NCBI GenBank assembly: GCA_964501315.1
Contig: CAZCSO010000019.1
Coordinates: 1-29,403 of the forward strand
DNA length: 29,403 nucleotides
Direction of reading: 5' to 3'
Source of the DNA: UBA5603 sp964501315
GTDB taxonomy: Bacteria > Bacillota_I > Bacilli_A > Izemoplasmatales > Hujiaoplasmataceae
Below are positions 1 through 7,737 of the stretch, one piece after another. The notes beneath the pieces are model-generated. The model worked only from the letters and a program-made list of their open reading frames with translations. It was not told the origin of the DNA and ran no database searches. Position numbers and translations under genes: made by a program. Position 1 is the first letter of the stretch, and every line of letters starts with the position of its first letter.

Positions 1-1
1 T

Positions 2-586
2 CCAGTAATGTATCTAGATCCTAGCGGTGACTCATTCATAGCAATATTGGGAACTATAGCTTTATCCGCAGCAATAGGAGCAGTAATAGGTGGAATAACT
101 GCTGCAATCAATGGAGATAATATAGGCGCAGGAATGACAAGTGGAGCAATATCAGCTGTTATAGTTACTGTGGGAGTTGCTTTTGCATTAACTCTTGGCC
201 CAGTTGCTGGAGTGCTAGTTAGTGCAGCGGCTGGTTTTGGGGGAGGATTTCTAAGTGACTATGTAAATCAAGGAATGAATAATGGATGGGATAATATTGA
301 TTACAATCATGCAATATCTGTAGGAGCTGTGACGGGAGTTGTTTCGCTACTTACATTCGGAACAATGAGTTACATAACTAGTTCCACTCCATCTGTATTT
401 AGCGGCATTACAGATACAACTCTCCCATACCTTTCCAGATTAAACAGTTCTTTATCTATAAGTCCTGCGAGTTATTATTTAGCAACTACATATGGAGCAA
501 TTTACACTGCCTTTAACTCTTTATTGAATTTAGGACTTAACGAAGAAGGAGAAATTGTAATCGATGGATATGCTGGCTGCGATTGA
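2..586 (+). CDS. C-terminal end of an Rhs-repeat protein with hydrophobic tip (5' partial)
   Basis: The frame is open to the left edge and reads P-V-M-Y-L-D-P-S-G, the usual end of the Rhs-associated core (NPVxYxDPxG). The visible part is therefore the variable tip of a much longer Rhs/wall-associated polymorphic protein, and the ATG at 8 is internal. The roughly 185-residue tip is rich in Gly, Ala, Val and Ile, with hydrophobic stretches near residues 10-35, 48-80 and 105-125 counted from that Met. It ends with the acidic segment NEEGEIVIDGYAGCD. I recognise no nuclease, deaminase or ADP-ribosyltransferase motif. A membrane-disrupting toxin is possible, as is a glycine-zipper region of unknown role. 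A strong ribosome site and a small membrane protein gene follow within 16 bases, the layout expected of a toxin-immunity pair. The Rhs assignment is fairly sure; the toxin activity is inference. Confidence 0.75.
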   Translation, partial: PVMYLDPSGDSFIAILGTIALSAAIGAVIGGITAAINGDNIGAGMTSGAISAVIVTVGVAFALTLGPVAGVLVSAAAGFGGGFLSDYVNQGMNNGWDNIDYNHAISVGAVTGVVSLLTFGTMSYITSSTPSVFSGITDTTLPYLSRLNSSLSISPASYYLATTYGAIYTAFNSLLNLGLNEEGEIVIDGYAGCD

Positions 587-601
587 TAGGAGGAATTACC
601 T

Positions 602-1099
602 GTGATGAAAACAAAAAACAGATTTTTAACCTCTCCGTTTTGGTTGGTTGGGTTTTCATTTATCATCCTCTTACTTTACTTTCTATATATACTCGTGTTC
701 TTTATATCGCCTAAAGAAAATCTTGAAAGATCCACTTATTTCACAATTATTACAATGAGAATAATGTATGGTATACTTCCAACATTGATGCTTATACTGT
801 TTTCAAATCATTGTTTTTCAATAATTACAATTGATCAAAGCGGAATTCATAAAGCATTATTCAAGTATTTTTTTAAAAAAGACTATCGCTGGGAGGATAT
901 AAAAGAGCTAAGGATCTTTAATAGAGTAGATAGCTGGTTATTTATAGGAAAAGTTCCTATGGTAGGGCTCGATTACTATAAATTAATAAAGCACAAAAAA
1001 ATTATGCAAATGAGTTTTAGACCTTCAATACTAAAGGCAATTAGACAATATTCGGATATGAAAATTGAAAATCTAGATGAAACAAATATAGTATATTGA
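602..1099 (+). CDS. Small membrane protein, candidate immunity protein of the Rhs tip
   Basis: A 165-residue protein with two hydrophobic helices (about residues 13-35 and 49-72 region), followed by a cytoplasmic-looking part resembling a bacterial PH-like fold (ITIDQSGIHKAL, then YRWEDIKELRIF). AGGAGG at 588-593 stands 8 bases before GTG 602 and 11 before ATG 605, so either could be the start. It begins 16 bases after the Rhs stop and is almost certainly cotranscribed with it. Its position directly after an Rhs tip, small size and membrane location suggest immunity, and a membrane immunity protein would suit a membrane-active toxin. I do not recognise the family, so the role rests on context. 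Base composition is more AT-rich than the sugar operons downstream. Confidence 0.6.
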   Translation: MMKTKNRFLTSPFWLVGFSFIILLLYFLYILVFFISPKENLERSTYFTIITMRIMYGILPTLMLILFSNHCFSIITIDQSGIHKALFKYFFKKDYRWEDIKELRIFNRVDSWLFIGKVPMVGLDYYKLIKHKKIMQMSFRPSILKAIRQYSDMKIENLDETNIVY

Positions 1100-1448
1100 T
1101 ACACTAACTACAGACATTTATTCTTCAAAATAGTTTTATTGCTGCATTCTAGATACATTAATCCAGTAATGTTTACAGATATTAATAAATATTTAAGTAA
1201 AAAAGGGGTCTTCAATTTTTAAGTGGAACTATGATTGCTGTCGAAACGGTACTTATATTAACGAGCGTTGAAACAACAGCTGTTGGATTAAGTGGTTATT
1301 AATCAGTGGCTACACTGATGTATCACATTAGTACAAACTGAAGACAGGAGAAACCAAAATAAATACTCAGTTGAAAAAAATAAAGCAAAATATCGAATTG
1401 TTAAATAAAATAATTAGTGGTAATAACGTGATTTATATTAAAAGTTAA
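1100..1448 (+). pseudogene. Decayed coding stretch with possible Rhs-core remnant
   Basis: No intact gene covers 1100-1510. After the stop at 1097-1099 the same frame stays open to 1222 and includes L-H-S-R-Y-I-N-P then D-I-N-K-Y-L-S, resembling the Rhs core block (L-x-S-R-Y-Y-D/N-P ... N-A-D-K-Y-L-S). A one-base shift leads into another frame running to the stop at 1446-1448, broken by TGA at 1269 and TAG at 1329. Its last 38 codons look like ordinary protein (KLKTGETKINTQLKK). This pattern fits a broken orphan Rhs tip or silent cassette. The resemblance was judged by eye over a short stretch, so confidence is low. Confidence 0.35.
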
Positions 1449-1518
1449 GATATTGAACGACCTTAGTTTTGACTTGATTATGCCTTGTTTAATGTAGTTG
1501 ATAAGTTTTATTATTTAT

Positions 1519-1562
1519 AAACCCTAGTTGATCGTTAGACTCAATAGGGTTTTTTATTTTTC
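1519..1562 (+). terminator. Intrinsic terminator before operon A
   Basis: AAACCCTA (1519-1526) pairs with TAGGGTTT (1545-1552), extended inward by TTGA/TCAA with one bulged base. A T-rich tail (TTTTTTATTTTT) follows. It insulates the Rhs region from operon A on the plus strand. Confidence 0.75.
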
Positions 1563-1600
1563 TCATTTGAGCGTTTTTCTATTTATTTATGAATTTTTGA

Positions 1601-1644
1601 TAAAATGATTTCTTTTTTTTTTGAAACACGATAAAATAGAAATA
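1601..1644 (+). promoter_or_regulatory. Probable promoter zone of operon A
   Basis: Two TAAAAT hexamers (1601-1606 and 1632-1637) lie between the terminator and the first gene. The second is well placed for a start just before the operator at 1647. Neither has a good -35 at the right distance; a T-run and TTGAAA (1621-1626) are nearby but misplaced. A promoter must lie here, but the exact hexamers are uncertain. Confidence 0.35.
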
Positions 1645-1646
1645 TC

Positions 1647-1656
1647 GAAACGTTTC
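1647..1656 (+). promoter_or_regulatory. LacI-type operator GAAACGTTTC, copy 1
   Basis: A perfect 10-base palindrome centred on CG, as LacI-family operators usually are. It sits 8 bases before the ribosome site AAGGAG (1663-1668) of the first gene. The identical palindrome occurs at 7712-7721, also just before a ribosome site. The LacI-family gene between them is the obvious candidate to bind both. Confidence 0.7.
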
Positions 1657-1673
1657 TATTTCAAGGAGTTTTT

Positions 1674-3284
1674 ATGAGCTCAAAACAAAATTGGTGGAAA
1701 AATGCCATCGTGTATCAAATATACCCGCTAAGTTTTTGTGATTCGAACGGTGATGGAATCGGTGATATTAATGGTATCATCTCCAAACTTGACTATTTGA
1801 AAGAACTGGGCATTGATGTTATTTGGTTAAGTCCTATCTACCAATCGCCGATGGACGATAATGGCTACGACATCAGTGACTATTATCAGATAGATCCCAT
1901 GTTCGGAACAATGGATGATTTTTCAACATTACTCAACGAAGTTCATGCTCGATCCATGAAGTTGATCATGGATTTGGTCGTCAATCATACGTCGGATGAA
2001 CATGTTTGGTTTCAAGAGGCTAGAAAGTCAAAAGCCAATCCCTATCGTGATTATTATATTTGGTCGGATCAACCGTCTCCCATTCATTCAGTATTTTCTG
2101 GTTCTGCATGGGAGTTTGATGAACTAACTCATCAGTATTATTTTCACCTGTTCAGTAAAAAACAACCCGATCTTAACTGGGATAATCCAATATTAAGAAA
2201 TACCATTTATACCATGATCAATCATTGGTTGGATTTCGGTGTGGATGGATTCAGGCTCGATGTTATTGATCTGATCGGAAAAGACGTAAGCAATGGATTA
2301 TTGAGTGACGGACCGTATCTAAACGAACGGCTGAACGAACTCTATGAAATGTGTTTTCGAGGCCGTGATATCATGACGGTTGGGGAAATGCCCGGCTTGT
2401 CAATTGAACGCGCTTCGGAAATTACCGATGAGGAAACGGGATATTTATCAATGATCTTTCAATTTGGACATGTCGGACTTGATGAAATACCTGGAAAAGG
2501 CAAATGGGAGTTAAAACCCTTGGATTTGGTTGAATTTAAGCAAGTTTTCAATCATGCACAAACAACCCTGTTTCACCACGGTTGGAATAGTTTGTTTTTA
2601 GCAAATCATGATCAACCGCGTGCTGTCAGTCGGTATGGCAATCTGTCTTTCCGAAAAGAAAGTGCCAAAATGCTCGCAACGATTCTCTATGGTATGCAAG
2701 GAACGCCTTACGTGTATCAAGGTGAAGAAATCGGTATGACGGGAGTCCGATTTAAGGATTTGTCCGATTACAAGGACATTGAAACCTTACGAATGGCAGA
2801 AGCGTATGCCAAAGAAGGTTGGTCAAACGATAAGATTATGGAATCCATCTATGCCAAAGGCAGAGACAATTCCCGTACGCCCTTTCAATGGGATTCATCC
2901 AAGAACGCAGGATTTACAACGGGAGAACCGTGGCTGAAGGTTAATGAAAACTATTCGCATATCAATGCAAGACGCGATTGCGATGATTCTGACGGGGTGT
3001 ATCGATATTTTCAACAACTCTTTGCCTTGCGGAAATCGATGTCCGTTTTTGAATTAGGAACATTTACCTTAATTGATCCCAATCATCCCCATCACTTCAG
3101 TTATTTACGTCACTATGAAGATCAAACGCTTCTTGTAGTCTGCTCGTTTTCTGACCAACCCATCACCCTTGATTTCTCGATGTTTCAGGAACGTCGCTGT
3201 CTCTTAAGTAACCTCCCTGAAATTAGCCTATCCAACCAAACGACATTACCTCCGTATTATGCGGCGATTTATGAACTCGTTTAG
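1674..3284 (+). CDS. GH13 alpha-glucosidase, oligo-1,6-glucosidase type
   Basis: A 536-residue cytoplasmic enzyme of the GH13_31 kind (Bacillus oligo-1,6-glucosidase, MalL) with no signal peptide. Visible landmarks are the calcium-site loop SNGDGIGD, region I DLVVNHTS (100-107), nucleophile Asp196 in GFRLDVIDLI, acid/base Glu238 in VGEMPG, and the third carboxylate Asp313 in ANHDQPR. Val197 after the nucleophile is the residue usually linked to alpha-1,6 preference. GEMPG and YQGEEIGMT also match oligo-1,6-glucosidases better than trehalose-6-phosphate hydrolase, though TreC is close. The loop between nucleophile and acid is about 14 residues shorter than I recall for the Bacillus cereus enzyme. 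It is the first gene of operon A (AAGGAG, 5-base spacing). An alpha-glucosidase among beta-glucan genes is odd and may reflect alpha-1,6 links in the substrate. Confidence 0.88.
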   Translation: MSSKQNWWKNAIVYQIYPLSFCDSNGDGIGDINGIISKLDYLKELGIDVIWLSPIYQSPMDDNGYDISDYYQIDPMFGTMDDFSTLLNEVHARSMKLIMDLVVNHTSDEHVWFQEARKSKANPYRDYYIWSDQPSPIHSVFSGSAWEFDELTHQYYFHLFSKKQPDLNWDNPILRNTIYTMINHWLDFGVDGFRLDVIDLIGKDVSNGLLSDGPYLNERLNELYEMCFRGRDIMTVGEMPGLSIERASEITDEETGYLSMIFQFGHVGLDEIPGKGKWELKPLDLVEFKQVFNHAQTTLFHHGWNSLFLANHDQPRAVSRYGNLSFRKESAKMLATILYGMQGTPYVYQGEEIGMTGVRFKDLSDYKDIETLRMAEAYAKEGWSNDKIMESIYAKGRDNSRTPFQWDSSKNAGFTTGEPWLKVNENYSHINARRDCDDSDGVYRYFQQLFALRKSMSVFELGTFTLIDPNHPHHFSYLRHYEDQTLLVVCSFSDQPITLDFSMFQERRCLLSNLPEISLSNQTTLPPYYAAIYELV

Positions 3285-3297
3285 AAATGAGATAACC

Positions 3298-5415
3298 ATG
3301 AGAGCATTATTAAAAACCCTTACCCGAAAAGAAAAAATCGGTCAGTTGATGCAACTGGCACCCTATCTTTTTATCCGCGACCTGAAAGTAGAAGTAGCGG
3401 GTCATGTCCGAGCATTGCACTTAGACGAAGAAAAAATCTTTTTGTCTGGATCCATTCTCGGAATTGGTTCTGCCAAAGAGATGAAAGAAGTACAAACGAA
3501 ATACTTAGAAAAAAGTCGACATAAGATTCCGTTACTCTTCATGGCTGATATTATCCATGGATACAAAACGATTTTTCCAGTTCCCTTAGCGATGGCGGCG
3601 TCATTTAACCCTACGTTGGTGGAAAAAGCAGCACGCATCTCTGCACTTGAAGCTTCAACGGCAGGTATTCATGTGACCTTTTCACCGATGGCAGACATCG
3701 CTCGCGATCCGCGATGGGGGCGTGTCGTAGAAGGTTTCGGAGAAGATCCTTTTTTAGCTGGTGAAATGGCATCCGCCATGGTGCGAGGGTATCAAACCGA
3801 TGATTTGAGTCAAGAAGGGGCCATTGCTTCGTGCGTCAAACATTTTGCAGGTTACGGGGCAGCTGAAGGGGGGAGGGACTATAACACGGTTGATCTATCC
3901 CGTCAGTCGTTACAGTCGACATATCTAGTCGGGTATCAAAAAGCGATTGAAGCCGGTGCTCGATTGATTATGACGGCCTTTAATGTCGTTGATTCGATTC
4001 CGTGTACGGTGAATCCGTATCTACTGAGAGACGTGCTTCGTGATCAATGGAAGTTTGACGGTGTCACCATCTCGGATTACGATTCCTTACAACAAATTCG
4101 TGCTCACGGTGTCGCTGCGAGTATGAAGGAAGTTGCCTATAAAGGCATTACGGCAGGACTTGATATCGAAATGGCTTCAACCGCCTATATCAACCATTTG
4201 GACGAGTTAATTGAAGAAGGTTCCGTTTCTGAAGCGTTGCTTGATGAAGCGGTCTTACGGATTCTAAAGTTAAAAAAGGATTTGGGTCTTTTTGAGAATC
4301 CTTATAAAGGGGCAGATGAACAAAAAGAGGAAACACTGGTATTATCTGAACAACACCTCGATGCTAGTTTAGAAGTTGCCCATGAGTCGATTGTATTGCT
4401 TCAAAACAACAATAAAACCTTGCCTTTGTCAAAATCAATGAAAATCGCCTTGATTGGCCCTTATGCACAATCTCGAAAAACCATTGGTCCGTGGTCTTGG
4501 CACGGTCGTAGAGATCTGCACAAAACTTTAGAAGAGGCATTGTCATCGAACGTGGTTTTTTGCAAAACAGTCGAACAACCCTACGACTTAACCGAAGAAG
4601 ATTTCAATCAAATCAAGTCAGCCGACGTCGTTGTTTTAGCCATGGGCGAAGATGAACATTTGTCAGGCGAAGCTCATTCGTTAAGCGATATTCATTTACC
4701 CAAACAACAAAGCGACCTATTTGATTTGGTTCGTTCCATTCACTCAAACGTTGTCGTTGTCTTACATAATGGACGCCCGCTTATATTAACATCAATACTT
4801 AAAGCCGATGCGATTTTGGAATGTTTCTTCCTCGGCTCTAGAAGCGCAGATGCCATACGGGATGTGCTCTTTGGCGATATTAATCCATCAGGGAAACTAC
4901 CGATATCGTATCCGAAATCCGTTGGACAAATACCGCTTTATTACAATCATTTGTCAACGGGGCGTCCGTATTTAGGGCCACACGATTATAATGAATACGT
5001 ATCACGCTATTTGGATATTGATAACGAACCGTTGTTTCCGTTTGGGTTTGGCTTGTCGTATGCTCAATTTTGTTATCGCTCCATTCAACTATCACAACCT
5101 CATCTAAAACCAACAGAACGTATTAGTGTATCCGTTGTTATTGAAAATACTTCTGAACAACCGGGTTATGAGACGATTCAACTGTATATTCGCGACCATT
5201 TCGCCAAACTATCTCGGCCGGTCAAAGAGTTAAAACAATTTAAAAAAGTGTGGTTTGAAGGTAAAATGAAACAAACCGTCACCTTTTCGGTATCGTTAAA
5301 CGATTTGACCTATCGTTTGGCGGATGGAACTGAAACGTATGATTTAGGAACGTTCACGGTTTTTGTCGGTTCACAATCGAATGCGGAATTGTCCGCTGAT
5401 TTCAAACTTTACTAG
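3298..5415 (+). CDS. GH3 beta-glucosidase
   Basis: A 705-residue cytoplasmic GH3 enzyme without a signal peptide. It shows the N-terminal barrel (EKIGQL, KHFAGYG), the predicted nucleophile Asp260 in TISDYDSL, and the alpha/beta sandwich with predicted acid/base Glu458 in SGEAHSLSD. The usual C-terminal fibronectin-III-like domain follows (FPFGFGLSY, then PVKELKQFKK). The open frame starts at 3259 inside the GH13 gene, but I chose ATG 3298. It lies 13 bases after the GH13 stop, and the family homology begins right there (LLKTLTRKEKIGQL). The size and three-domain layout resemble the GH3 beta-glucosidase of the Listeria innocua beta-1,2-glucan cluster. It would hydrolyse imported oligosaccharides to glucose from the non-reducing end. 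Linkage preference cannot be read from the sequence. Confidence 0.88.
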   Translation: MRALLKTLTRKEKIGQLMQLAPYLFIRDLKVEVAGHVRALHLDEEKIFLSGSILGIGSAKEMKEVQTKYLEKSRHKIPLLFMADIIHGYKTIFPVPLAMAASFNPTLVEKAARISALEASTAGIHVTFSPMADIARDPRWGRVVEGFGEDPFLAGEMASAMVRGYQTDDLSQEGAIASCVKHFAGYGAAEGGRDYNTVDLSRQSLQSTYLVGYQKAIEAGARLIMTAFNVVDSIPCTVNPYLLRDVLRDQWKFDGVTISDYDSLQQIRAHGVAASMKEVAYKGITAGLDIEMASTAYINHLDELIEEGSVSEALLDEAVLRILKLKKDLGLFENPYKGADEQKEETLVLSEQHLDASLEVAHESIVLLQNNNKTLPLSKSMKIALIGPYAQSRKTIGPWSWHGRRDLHKTLEEALSSNVVFCKTVEQPYDLTEEDFNQIKSADVVVLAMGEDEHLSGEAHSLSDIHLPKQQSDLFDLVRSIHSNVVVVLHNGRPLILTSILKADAILECFFLGSRSADAIRDVLFGDINPSGKLPISYPKSVGQIPLYYNHLSTGRPYLGPHDYNEYVSRYLDIDNEPLFPFGFGLSYAQFCYRSIQLSQPHLKPTERISVSVVIENTSEQPGYETIQLYIRDHFAKLSRPVKELKQFKKVWFEGKMKQTVTFSVSLNDLTYRLADGTETYDLGTFTVFVGSQSNAELSADFKLY

Positions 5416-5424
5416 GAGGACTCT

Positions 5425-6669
5425 ATGTCAAACATTGAAAAAGAACTGTATCATAGTTTCTTGTATTTTGACAAAGAAACCAATTTTGATGAAGCTTCCA
5501 CGGGATACGGACTGACTCGTGACAATACCAAAGATCGCACGATGGCTTCCGTCGCTGCCGTTGGCTTTGCGCTCTCAGCGTGGGTGATTGGCGTCGAAAA
5601 CAAGTTTCTATCCTTTGAAGAAGGCAAAAAACGTGTTATCGGTACGTTTAAAACATTCTTAAACAATGTCGACCATTACGAAGGCTTCTTTATTCATTTT
5701 GCGGATATGAATACTGCAAAAACGTTCAAAAAAAGCGAGTATTCTACCATTGATACGGCACTTTTTTTAAATGGCGCAATAACCTGTGATGCGTATTTTG
5801 ATGACCCCATGATACATCAATTATTTTCTAAACTTTTCAATCGCGTCCGCTTTGATCGGTTTGTAAAAAACTATCAGGGAAAAACGGTCTTTCATATGGC
5901 CTACAATCCACATGAGGGTGGCGATTACCGTCAAAAGTCGGATAACCCTTGGATTTATCAATGGCATATGTACGCCGAACAATTAACCCTATATTTCCTC
6001 GCTGCGGGAAGTCCACATGTCAAGCCAGAATTAGCTCAGGCATTATATCATGGATTTGAACGTAAGTTTGGACGATACGGTGATTATGAATACCTTTATA
6101 GTCCTACAAATTCCTTATTTATCTATCAATATTCGCACGCATGGTTTGATTTTTCGAAGTATCTTGATGATGATGGATTCGACTGGTTTGAAAATTCAAG
6201 AAAAGCAACCCTCGGAAACCGGGCATTTTGTTTCGATCATCAAACGGAGTATCCGACGTTAAATGAAAATGCCTGGGGATTGACTGCTGGGCTTACGCCG
6301 GATGGATACCGAAATCAACACGTTTTACCCAATGAACTAAAAGGCGATCATCCGCATGCAAACGGCGTGCTACCTCCGTGTGGTGCGCTGGGATCCATGC
6401 CGTTTACACCCGTTGAGTCACAAGCAGTGTTATCCGAATTATTCAAAACCTATCCCCAAGCCTTCGGCCCTTACGGGTTTCGTGATGGCATTTTGAAACA
6501 ACCCGATGGTTCGATTTGGATTAGTCCTGACGATATCGGCATTAACAAAGGCATCACCCTGTTGATGCTTGATAATTACCTACATCAGACGACATGGCGT
6601 TATTACACCAACCACCCCATTATTCAAAAAGCCATTCAAACACTCAATTTCCGAAAGAAGGGATCCTAA
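5425..6669 (+). CDS. Cytoplasmic PF10091/GH144-like beta-glucanase
   Basis: A 414-residue protein of the 'putative glucoamylase' fold (PF10091), which includes GH144 endo-beta-1,2-glucanases and the related domain of cyclic beta-1,2-glucan synthases. There is no signal peptide, so it acts inside the cell. It shares block after block with the surface lipoprotein at 22593-24068: STIDTAL (Asp110), MYAEQL (Glu185), YQYSHA (234-239), DDDG..WFENS, NENAWG (280-285) and IGINKGITLLM. The conserved Asp110 and Glu185 are candidate functional residues, but I cannot assign catalysis. The N-terminal FFW(E/D) motif of the lipoprotein is replaced by FLYFDKE. Its ribosome site AGGAGG (5414-5419) overlaps the GH3 stop, and its own stop overlaps the LacI start (TAATG). 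A role in trimming imported oligosaccharides, perhaps exo-acting, is inferred. GH144 or a sister family cannot be decided by eye. Confidence 0.78.
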   Translation: MSNIEKELYHSFLYFDKETNFDEASTGYGLTRDNTKDRTMASVAAVGFALSAWVIGVENKFLSFEEGKKRVIGTFKTFLNNVDHYEGFFIHFADMNTAKTFKKSEYSTIDTALFLNGAITCDAYFDDPMIHQLFSKLFNRVRFDRFVKNYQGKTVFHMAYNPHEGGDYRQKSDNPWIYQWHMYAEQLTLYFLAAGSPHVKPELAQALYHGFERKFGRYGDYEYLYSPTNSLFIYQYSHAWFDFSKYLDDDGFDWFENSRKATLGNRAFCFDHQTEYPTLNENAWGLTAGLTPDGYRNQHVLPNELKGDHPHANGVLPPCGALGSMPFTPVESQAVLSELFKTYPQAFGPYGFRDGILKQPDGSIWISPDDIGINKGITLLMLDNYLHQTTWRYYTNHPIIQKAIQTLNFRKKGS

Positions 6670-7628
6670 TGGCCTCGATTAAAGACGTCGCCAAAGCCGC
6701 TCATTGTTCGATATCGACCGTATCGTATGCCCTCAACAACGATAAACGTATTCCCGAAATCACCGCCAATCGAATCAAATCCATAGCGGCTGAAATCGGG
6801 TATTTTCCCTCGGGCGCAGCACGAAACCTTAAGAAGAAGCACACGAACCGTATTTTGGTTGCTATTTCGGATTTTGGCGGTCCGGTTTATCATGAACTCT
6901 TAGAAGGAATTCATTATCAACTCGCGAAAAATGGATATACGATGATTGTTTCGACGGGATCATCATCCGATACGTTGTTAAAAGAACGGTCGGCGGATGG
7001 TGCGGTTATAACCGATATTCACATATCCGATGAAACCTTGCGTCAAGTTGCGAAAAACTTTCGACCAATCATCGTTTTGGATCGTCGAATGGACGATGAA
7101 TCCATCTATAACATGACCATCGACAATGAAAAGGCAATGTTTGAATTGACTCAGGAAATTATCCGTAGAAAATATCATAAAATTGCGTTTGTTCACGGCG
7201 TTCGCGACGTGTACGACAACAGAACCCGGTACCAAGGTTTTATCAAAGCGGTGATGGAAGCCGGTTTGACCATTTTTAACGAGTATCAAGGTAATTTTAC
7301 GAAGCAGTCTGGGATCGAGATTGCTCAATCGATTATTGAAGAAAAGGTACCGCTTCCCGATATGTTTGTGTGTGCCAACGATGAAATGGCGATTGGAATT
7401 TTAGAAACGATGCTCCATCATGGGTATCGTGTACCCACTGATTTTGGGATCAGCGGTTTTGACGATATCGAATTGTCGAGTTACCTAACACCGAAGTTAT
7501 CGTCGGTTCGCGTCAACCATTTTGAATGGGGAAAATCGATTGCTCGATCGATTATGGCGTTGCTTAACGCGGAAAAAACCGAGATTAAAAAACAGACTGC
7601 CGATGTCATGATCAGAGACTCGTTTTGA
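6669..7628 (+). CDS. LacI-family transcriptional regulator of the glucan operons
   Basis: A 319-residue LacI/GalR repressor. Residues 2-20 form the helix-turn-helix (SIKDVAKAA, then SISTVSYAL), followed by the hinge helix (GAARNLKK). The effector domain is periplasmic-binding-protein-like, with ANDEMAIG and the typical GISGFDDIE..SYLTP..SSV ending. The frame is open from 6594, but ATG 6669 is the start: it opens exactly at the family N-terminus, overlaps the upstream stop as TAATG, and has AAGAAGGG at good spacing. It is the last gene of operon A and probably represses both operons through GAAACGTTTC, including its own. The inducer is likely a mono- or disaccharide from the imported glucan. 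The last codons also form half of a terminator hairpin. Confidence 0.9.
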   Translation: MASIKDVAKAAHCSISTVSYALNNDKRIPEITANRIKSIAAEIGYFPSGAARNLKKKHTNRILVAISDFGGPVYHELLEGIHYQLAKNGYTMIVSTGSSSDTLLKERSADGAVITDIHISDETLRQVAKNFRPIIVLDRRMDDESIYNMTIDNEKAMFELTQEIIRRKYHKIAFVHGVRDVYDNRTRYQGFIKAVMEAGLTIFNEYQGNFTKQSGIEIAQSIIEEKVPLPDMFVCANDEMAIGILETMLHHGYRVPTDFGISGFDDIELSSYLTPKLSSVRVNHFEWGKSIARSIMALLNAEKTEIKKQTADVMIRDSF

Positions 7629-7643
7629 GTTTCTGTTTTTTTT
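7613..7643 (+). terminator. Intrinsic terminator of operon A, overlapping the lacI-type stop codon
   Basis: CAGAGACTC (7613-7621) pairs with GAGTTTCTG (7627-7635) across a five-base loop, giving 9 pairs with one G-T. Eight Ts follow. The stop codon TGA (7626-7628) lies at the loop and right arm, so the hairpin is built partly from coding sequence. It separates operon A from operon B. Confidence 0.8.
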
Positions 7644-7655
7644 ACATTTTTTGAG

Positions 7656-7669
7656 TGAAAGCGCTTGTC
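7656..7669 (+). promoter_or_regulatory. cre-like catabolite-repression site
   Basis: TGAAAGCGCTTGTC matches the CcpA cre consensus TGWAARCGYTWNCW at 12 of 14 positions and contains the palindrome AAGCGCTT. It overlaps the -35 of the operon B promoter, where CcpA binding would block polymerase. No CcpA gene is in the window. Confidence 0.55.
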
Positions 7670-7693
7670 GAGAAAAAAGTGTTGTGTTATAAT
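7665..7693 (+). promoter_or_regulatory. Sigma-A promoter of operon B
   Basis: The -35 TTGTCG (7665-7670) and a perfect -10 TATAAT (7688-7693) are separated by 17 bases. Transcription would begin near 7700, placing the GAAACGTTTC operator within the leader. It is the only convincing promoter I see between here and 26850. Confidence 0.8.
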
Positions 7694-7711
7694 TTCATTG
7701 TAGAGTTTAGT

Positions 7712-7721
7712 GAAACGTTTC
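7712..7721 (+). promoter_or_regulatory. LacI-type operator GAAACGTTTC, copy 2
   Basis: Identical 10-base palindrome to 1647-1656. It lies about 12 bases after the predicted transcription start and just before AGGAGG (7725-7730) of the GH94 gene. A repressor here would block early elongation. Confidence 0.75.
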
Positions 7722-7737
7722 GATAGGAGGAACATAC

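Noticed and set aside
1230..1301. Short ATG frame MIAVETVLIL...
   Set aside because: Only 23 codons, no ribosome site, and overlapped by a longer protein-like broken frame.
3259..3297. Upstream start for the GH3 gene
   Set aside because: It would overlap the GH13 end, and family homology begins right after ATG 3298.
6594..6668. Upstream start for the LacI-family gene
   Set aside because: These codons lie inside the PF10091 gene and add a non-homologous leader before a perfect LacI N-terminus.
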